Source: Bordetella parapertussis (lineage in GTDB: Bacteria; Pseudomonadota; Gammaproteobacteria; Burkholderiales; Burkholderiaceae_C). From it: a DNA stretch of 9,920 bases. The notes under the pieces were generated by a model, which was given only the letters and a program-made list of their open reading frames with translations, ran no database searches and was not told the DNA's origin. Numbering within the stretch: the stretch's first letter is position 1; each line of letters begins with the position of its first letter. Positions 5,919 through 9,920 of this stretch are shown here, piece by piece. The stretch is taken from assembly GCA_945888535.1 (NCBI GenBank), contig CAMDAN010000088.1, positions 1 to 9,920 of the forward strand, read 5' to 3'. The position numbers were made by a program, and so were the translations under genes.

Positions 5919-7729
5919 AGACTTCCACCCCACTTCCCCATTTGACTTTGCCAGTGCCTGCCAAGTTGCAAGCGCTTAACGACGCACCACTTGAAAATGC
6001 CCAAGAGATGCTGAGTGGCTTGTATGAGCATTCCGATTGGATCGCTCACCAAGCCTTAGCGCACAGGCCGTTTCGCTCCGTGGCCCAACTCAAAGCCGCC
6101 ATGTGCGCCGTTTTGGATGGCGCAGGCAGGGAGGCACAACTCGCTCTGGTTCGCGCCCACCCGGAACTCGCGGGCAAGGCAATGCTCAGTAAAAATTTGA
6201 CAGAGGAGTCCACCAACGAGCAGAGCAAAGCGGGCCTCACCCACTGCTCCACAGAAGAATTTGAAAAAATTCACCAACTCAACGCCGACTACAACCAAAA
6301 ATTCGGTTGGCCCTTTATCTTGGCAGTGCGCGGACCGCGCGGAGTCGGTCTGCATAAAAAAGAAATCATTGCTGCGTTTGAGCGTCGGCTGCAAGGCCAC
6401 CCTGACTTTGAATTGCAAGAGTGCCTGCGCAATATTCACCGCATTGTCGAAATCCGTCTCAACGACAAGTTCGACATCCAACCCACCACGGGCAACACCG
6501 TTTGGGATTGGCACGAAGCCTTGGCCCAACACAGCGACCCCGGCTTTGCTGAACACGGCCAACTCACTGTGACTTACCTCACCCAAGCCCACCAAGCGTG
6601 TGCCAACGACATTCTCAAGCGTATGCAAGGCTGCGGCTTTGATAACGTGCACATCGATGCCGTGGGCAACGTCGTAGGCCGCTACCACGGCCAGAAAACC
6701 GACGCGCCCTACCTACTCACCGGCAGCCACTTTGACACGGTTCGAAACGGCGGGAAGTACGACGGGCGGTTGGGAATTTTTGTGCCTATCGCGTGTGTGG
6801 ACGCGCTTCACCGAGAAGGCAAACGCTTGCCCTTTGGTATTGAAGTGATCGCTTTTGCTGAAGAGGAAGGGCAACGCTATAAAGCCACTTTTTTAGCCGC
6901 AGGGGCTGTGACTGGCGACTTCAAGCCCGAATGGCTGGACCAATTGGATGCGGATGGCATTGCGATGCGCGATGCGATGAAGAGCGCAGGGCATGACGTC
7001 AAGACCATTGCAAGCCTTGCCCGTGACCCCAAAAAATATCTCGGGTTTGTAGAAGTGCATATTGAACAAGGCCCTGTGCTCAATGCGTTGAATCTACCTT
7101 TAGGCGTTGTGACCTCGATCAACGCGAGTGTGCGTTACGTGGGCAGTGTGCTTGGCACCGCCAGCCATGCAGGAACTACTCCCATGAACCGCCGCCAAGA
7201 CGCCGCTTGTGCAGTTGCTGAGTTGGCTTTGTTTATGGAACAACGCGCCCTTCGCGATGGGGACTCCGTTGCCACTATCGGACAACTCCACGTTCCCAGT
7301 GGCTCCGTCAATGTAGTTCCTGGGCGCTGTGATTTTTCTTTGGATATGCGAGCGCCCAGTGATGCGCAACGGGATACGCTAGCAAGCGATGTGTTGGCAG
7401 AATTAAATCATATTTGTAATCGTCGTGGGGTTCACTTCACTTTAGAAGAAACCATGCGAGCTGCCGCTGCCCCAAGTGACAAGGCATGGCAAACACATTG
7501 GGAAAACGCAGTCCACGCCTCAGGAATTCCAGTGCACCGCTTGACCAGCGGGGCTGGGCACGACGCGATGAAGATGCACGAACTCATACCGCAAGCTATG
7601 TTGTTTGTGCGAGGGGAAAACAGCGGCATCAGCCACAACCCGTTGGAGTCCACCACCAGTGACGATATGCAACGTGCCATTGATGCGTTTGAAAATTTAC
7701 TCACCCAACTCAGCCTCGAACAGTCTTGA
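5915..7729 (+). CDS. Fusion: OHCU decarboxylase (UraD) + allantoate amidohydrolase (AllC)
   Basis: One 604-residue polypeptide carries two purine-pathway enzymes. Residues about 10-175 form UraD, which decarboxylates OHCU to (S)-allantoin: RPFRSVAQL (51-59), the catalytic-His motif AHPELAGKA (81-89, His82), EQSKAGL (102-108), and LNADYNQKFGWPFILAVRG (122-140). Residues about 190-604 form AllC, an M20-family metalloenzyme that hydrolyses allantoate: TGSHFDTV (His272, Asp274), GKYDGRLGI (Asp283), AEEEGQRY (Glu317-Glu319), VEVHIEQGPVL (His382), ASHAGTTPMNRRQDA (416-430) and ENSGISHNPLE (His574). All expected metal ligands are present. The start at 5915 overlaps the puuE stop as ATGA. An in-frame ATG at 5894 would add seven residues and is less likely. 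The two fused steps are not consecutive: allantoinase acts between them and is encoded by the adjacent puuE. Confidence 0.95.
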   Translation: MKTSTPLPHLTLPVPAKLQALNDAPLENAQEMLSGLYEHSDWIAHQALAHRPFRSVAQLKAAMCAVLDGAGREAQLALVRAHPELAGKAMLSKNLTEESTNEQSKAGLTHCSTEEFEKIHQLNADYNQKFGWPFILAVRGPRGVGLHKKEIIAAFERRLQGHPDFELQECLRNIHRIVEIRLNDKFDIQPTTGNTVWDWHEALAQHSDPGFAEHGQLTVTYLTQAHQACANDILKRMQGCGFDNVHIDAVGNVVGRYHGQKTDAPYLLTGSHFDTVRNGGKYDGRLGIFVPIACVDALHREGKRLPFGIEVIAFAEEEGQRYKATFLAAGAVTGDFKPEWLDQLDADGIAMRDAMKSAGHDVKTIASLARDPKKYLGFVEVHIEQGPVLNALNLPLGVVTSINASVRYVGSVLGTASHAGTTPMNRRQDAACAVAELALFMEQRALRDGDSVATIGQLHVPSGSVNVVPGRCDFSLDMRAPSDAQRDTLASDVLAELNHICNRRGVHFTLEETMRAAAAPSDKAWQTHWENAVHASGIPVHRLTSGAGHDAMKMHELIPQAMLFVRGENSGISHNPLESTTSDDMQRAIDAFENLLTQLSLEQS

Positions 7730-7759
7730 TTCCCCCTCTTTACTTTTGAAAAATATTTT

Positions 7760-8998
7760 ATGACCCACACTGTTTACACCGACTTAGATACTTGGATCGA
7801 CACGCACTTTGATGAGCAGGTTCAGTTCTTACAAGAATTGGTTCGGGTGCCCACCGATACCCCGCCCGGTAACAATGCGCCGCATGCCCAGCGAACGTCG
7901 GAGCTCCTAGAGGCCATGGGCTTGGCGGTTGAAAAACACGCCATCCCCGAGGCGGAAGTTCATGCTGTGGGAATGCAAAGTGTAACTAACTTGCTGGTCC
8001 GCAAAAAATTCGGCGCGGGCCCCACCGTGCTTCTGAACGCCCACGGCGACGTCGTTCCTCCGGGCGAAGGCTGGACCCACAACCCGTATGGCGGCGACAT
8101 CGAAAATGGAAAAATGTACGGCCGTGCGACTGCTGTCAGCAAATGCGATTTTTCCACTTACGCCTTCGCACTTCGTGCGCTCGAGGCCATTGCCAAACCC
8201 ACCCACGGCAGTGTGGAATTGTTGTTTACCTATGACGAAGAATTTGGCGGAGAAATCGGGCCAGCATGGTTGCTCAAGCACGGCATCATTCACCCCGACC
8301 TGATGATCGCCGCGGGGTTTAGCTACCAAGTCATTACTGCGCACAACGGCTGCCTGCAAATGGAAGTCACCGTTCACGGAAAGATGGCCCACGCCGCGAT
8401 TCCAGACTCTGGGGTTGACGCGATCCAAGGCGCTGTGCACATTTTGAATGCCTTGTACGCTCAAAATACGCTGTACCAAAATATCAGCTCTGACGTCAAA
8501 GGAATTAACCACCCCTACTTGAACGTTGGCCAAATTGAAGGCGGAACCAACACCAACGTCGTTCCCGGACGCGTCACCTTCAAACTCGACCGGCGCATGA
8601 TTCCCGAAGAAAATCCAGCAGAAGTGGAGGCCGGCTTGCGTGCCCTCATGGACCAAGCTGCCGCTGAGAAAAAGGGGATTTCTATTGAGGTGAAACGCTT
8701 GCTATTGGCCAATGCGATGCGCCCCCTTCCAGGCAACAAGCCTTTGGTCGACGCCATTCAACAGCATGGCGAAGCCGTTTTTGGCGAGCCAATCCCTGCG
8801 CTAGGAACGCCTTTGTATACCGACGTTCGGCTGTTTTGTGAAGCCGGGATTCCAGGTGTGATTTACGGCGCTGGCCCACGTACCGTTTTAGAGTCACATG
8901 CCAAACGTGCCGATGAGCGCATTGACCTCGAAGACTTGCGCCGTGCGACCAAAGTCATCGCACGTAGCTTGTGTGATTTGCTGAACGCAAAGAAATAA
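7760..8998 (+). CDS. M20-family (ArgE/DapE-like) hydrolase with altered metal site
   Basis: A 412-residue M20-fold protein of the ArgE/DapE/acylase type with catalytic and dimerisation domains. Conserved elements are AHGDVVPPGEGW (94-105; His95, Asp97), YDEEFGGEIG (158-167; Glu160/Glu161), VHGKMAHAAIPDSG (205-218; His211), GGTNTNVVPGR (261-271) and ESHAKRADERI (378-388; His380). By eye, two canonical metal ligands are absent. The bridging Asp of the GRGxxDxKG motif aligns with Val126 (GRATAVSKCD), and the Glu of the EPT/EPS motif aligns with Gly186 (AAGFSY). Asp130 may compensate, or this may be a subfamily with different chemistry. It lies 30 bases after uraD-allC with no obvious ribosome site before its ATG. 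Location suggests a role in purine-derived ureide or amide breakdown, but substrate and even activity are uncertain. Confidence 0.88.
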   Translation: MTHTVYTDLDTWIDTHFDEQVQFLQELVRVPTDTPPGNNAPHAQRTSELLEAMGLAVEKHAIPEAEVHAVGMQSVTNLLVRKKFGAGPTVLLNAHGDVVPPGEGWTHNPYGGDIENGKMYGRATAVSKCDFSTYAFALRALEAIAKPTHGSVELLFTYDEEFGGEIGPAWLLKHGIIHPDLMIAAGFSYQVITAHNGCLQMEVTVHGKMAHAAIPDSGVDAIQGAVHILNALYAQNTLYQNISSDVKGINHPYLNVGQIEGGTNTNVVPGRVTFKLDRRMIPEENPAEVEAGLRALMDQAAAEKKGISIEVKRLLLANAMRPLPGNKPLVDAIQQHGEAVFGEPIPALGTPLYTDVRLFCEAGIPGVIYGAGPRTVLESHAKRADERIDLEDLRRATKVIARSLCDLLNAKK

Positions 8999-9008
8999 AG
9001 TCAGTCAG

Positions 9009-9040
9009 TGGCGCTCAGGTTTTTAAGGATTCCAGCGCCA
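9009..9040. other. Inverted repeat across the 3' end of the HMA gene
   Basis: TGGCGCT (9009-9015) faces AGCGCCA (9034-9040) across an 18-base loop, at the junction of the convergent M20 and HMA genes. It could slow transcription from either side, but no T-run follows the stem in either direction, so it is not a standard intrinsic terminator. Most of it lies within HMA coding sequence and it may be incidental. Confidence 0.3.
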
Positions 9041-9233
9041 AATAATCCTCATCCTTCAAAGCGGCAATCAAAGCCGCACTTGTAACCGGTGAGGATGTGG
9101 TAACTGTGACATGGCCGGACGCTAAGTCCACTGCCACGGCATCCACGCCGGGAACCGCTTGCAAGGCTTTGCTCACATGTTTGACGCAGCCTGAACAACT
9201 CATACCTTGGACATCGAGATCAATCGTTTGCAT
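9015..9233 (-). CDS. HMA-domain heavy-metal-binding protein (CopZ-like)
   Basis: A 72-residue ferredoxin-like HMA domain that binds a soft metal ion, usually Cu(I), through the two cysteines of GMSCSGC (Cys13, Cys16). Strand order is normal: TIDLDVQGM, helix CVKHVSKALQAVPGV, AVAVDLASGHVTVTT, then the C-terminal helix and the last strand. Such proteins are cytoplasmic metallochaperones that deliver copper to P-type ATPases or CopY-type regulators, but no such gene is in view, so the metal is inferred. The ATG at 9233 has a purine-rich GAAAGAAG upstream and puts the motif at the usual place. An in-frame TTG at 9248 overlaps the stop of the VF530 gene as TTGA and is a possible coupled start. Both genes probably share one transcript. 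Confidence 0.88.
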   Translation of the reverse strand: MQTIDLDVQGMSCSGCVKHVSKALQAVPGVDAVAVDLASGHVTVTTSSPVTSAALIAALKDEDYLALESLKT

Positions 9234-9244
9234 AGATTCTTCTT

Positions 9245-9529
9245 TCAAATAGAGGTCTCATTATGAGGAGTTGAAAGACTCTGGCGCTTTTGTTCTCGCA
9301 ACATAAACAGGTACAGACTTTCAACCTTTTCACGCGCCCACGGAGTTTTGCGCAAAAACTTCAAACTTGAAGCCACGCTGGGATCCAGCGTGAAACACCG
9401 AATGGCAACCCGCTGTGCCAGACCATCCCAACCATAATAGGCGTGCAAAGCGACAACGATCGCCTCAAGGGTGATGCCATGCAAAGGGTTGTGGGGTTGG
9501 GCTGTCATGGCGCGATTGTCGCCCATCAT
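9245..9529 (-). CDS. VF530-family (DUF2132) small protein
   Basis: A protein of up to 94 residues with the VF530 (DUF2132) signature [28 protein letters not shown], followed by [32 protein letters not shown]. The family is a small helical domain, structurally related to DNA-binding folds, of unknown physiological role, common in gamma- and beta-proteobacteria. The start is unsure: ATG codons at 9529, 9526 and 9508 are in frame. The last ([11 protein letters not shown]) is closest to the usual family N-terminus, and none has a clear ribosome site. The C-terminal tail after [12 protein letters not shown] is low complexity and unremarkable. The HMA gene follows immediately on the same strand. 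Confidence 0.85.
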   Translation of the reverse strand: MMGDNRAMTAQPHNPLHGITLEAIVVALHAYYGWDGLAQRVAIRCFTLDPSVASSLKFLRKTPWAREKVESLYLFMLREQKRQSLSTPHNETSI

Positions 9530-9629
9530 CTAACTTGCGTATCTCTAAAAGTTTGTCGCATTTAATGAGAAAAAAGGGCTACTGCCTGCCCAGTGAAAGC
9601 CGCTATAGCGCAGTTAGAATACCTCTATT

Positions 9630-9719
9630 GGAAGCTTGGCCGAGCGGTTTAAGGCACCGGTCTTGAAAACCGGCGAGGATGTGAGTCCTCCGTGAGTTCG
9701 AATCTCACAGCTTCCGCCA
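9630..9719 (+). tRNA. tRNA-Ser (anticodon UGA)
   Basis: A class II tRNA of 90 bases including encoded CCA. The acceptor stem GGAAGCT (9630-9636) pairs perfectly with AGCTTCC (9709-9715), followed by discriminator G9716 and CCA (9717-9719). The anticodon stem CCGGT/ACCGG encloses the loop CTTGAAA with anticodon TGA, which reads UCA codons. A long variable arm (GAGGATGTGAGTCCTC region) and T-loop GTTCGAATC complete the serine identity. TAGAAT at 9615-9620 could be the -10 element. The -35 is not clear. A 10-base palindrome, CGCTATAGCG, lies at 9601-9610, and an intrinsic terminator follows. Confidence 0.98.
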
Positions 9720-9732
9720 GATAGCAAGTATT

Positions 9733-9760
9733 AAAGCGCCTTCGGGCGCTTTTTGTTTTT
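9733..9760 (+). terminator. Intrinsic terminator of tRNA-Ser
   Basis: AAAGCGCC (9733-9740) and GGCGCTTT (9745-9752) form an 8-base-pair stem capped by the very stable TTCG tetraloop, followed by a T-rich run (TTGTTTTT). It starts 14 bases after the CCA end of tRNA-Ser, so it should end that transcript. The T-run side makes it directional for the plus strand. Confidence 0.92.
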
Positions 9761-9920
9761 ATACATACCATAAAACATACCAACAAAATACCGCTTGGTA
9801 ACTTTCAAATTTGAGTTGGCAGTCTTGAATCGAAAAGTGGTGGTGTTCAGGCTGCATCATGACCTGATGCAAATTAGGGTGGGGTACCCCTTCCAAAATC
9901 TAGCAAAAGTCGACCCCCCC
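9761..9920. other. Non-coding tail after the tRNA-Ser terminator
   Basis: I see no supportable gene in these 160 bases; the frames I followed across the right-hand end on the minus strand hit stops within a few dozen bases. The stretch holds three ATACC copies at 9765, 9777 and 9788, within two longer ACATACCA copies (9763-9770, 9775-9782). It also holds the palindrome TCAAATTTGA (9805-9814), the inverted repeat GCATCA/TGATGC (9854-9859, 9865-9870) and the palindrome GGGGTACCCC (9881-9890). It may be the upstream region of a gene beyond the window or the start of a tRNA-linked insertion, but no integrase is in view. Confidence 0.4.

Noticed and set aside
6056..6688. Minus-strand open frame of 210 codons opposite the uraD-allC junction
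   Set aside because: Overlaps conserved UraD and AllC motifs on the plus strand and shows no family resemblance of its own.
7907..8656. Long minus-strand open frame (249 codons) opposite the M20 gene
   Set aside because: The plus-strand frame has clear M20 motifs throughout; the antisense frame has no recognisable domain and arises from codon composition.
8811..8821. TTGTATACCGA, resembling the GntR operator core
   Set aside because: It lies inside the M20 coding sequence, lacks the outer palindrome arms and the final A of the core, and does not face a start codon.
9009..9040. Inverted repeat as an intrinsic terminator for the M20 operon
   Set aside because: The 18-base loop and absence of a T-run on either side do not fit an intrinsic terminator; it is listed only as an inverted repeat.

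Overview
The window looks like a chromosomal segment of a beta-proteobacterium, probably Burkholderiales and close to Comamonadaceae. This is inferred from the gene families and the moderate GC; no species can be named from the sequence. Gene packing is tight: two ATGA start/stop overlaps, and two convergent gene pairs whose stop codons lie 0 or 1 base apart. No insertion sequence, CRISPR array or phage gene is visible.

Region 1 (1-1165) resembles a sulfide/persulfide-handling locus. It holds the 5' part of an exported c-type cytochrome running off the left edge (minus strand), a divergent exported DsrE-like protein with one cysteine, and a convergent ArsR-family repressor whose cysteine pattern suggests a thiol or persulfide sensor. 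The 175-base gap between cytochrome and dsrE-like gene carries several small palindromes and is a likely control region.

Region 2 (1246-8998) is a purine-degradation cluster covering urate to (S)-ureidoglycolate/ureidoglycine. On the minus strand are xdhC (molybdenum-cofactor chaperone for xanthine dehydrogenase) and puuD (membrane urate oxidase with a fused cytochrome c domain). Then come a small lipoprotein gene of unknown role (plus) and uraH (5-hydroxyisourate hydrolase, minus). Divergent from uraH is a plus-strand run: a GntR/FCD regulator, puuE (allantoinase), a uraD-allC fusion (OHCU decarboxylase joined to allantoate amidohydrolase) and an M20-type hydrolase with an altered metal site. 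A near-identical TGTATACA-centred palindrome lies both in the uraH/gntR gap and in front of puuD, so the GntR protein probably controls both halves. The xanthine dehydrogenase subunits and the ureidoglycolate step are not recognisable here; the M20 protein is a speculative candidate for a downstream step.

Region 3 (9015-9920) has a small HMA-domain metal-binding protein and a VF530-family protein (both minus), then tRNA-Ser(UGA) with encoded CCA and a strong intrinsic terminator. The last 160 bases have no recognisable gene but contain short repeats and palindromes.
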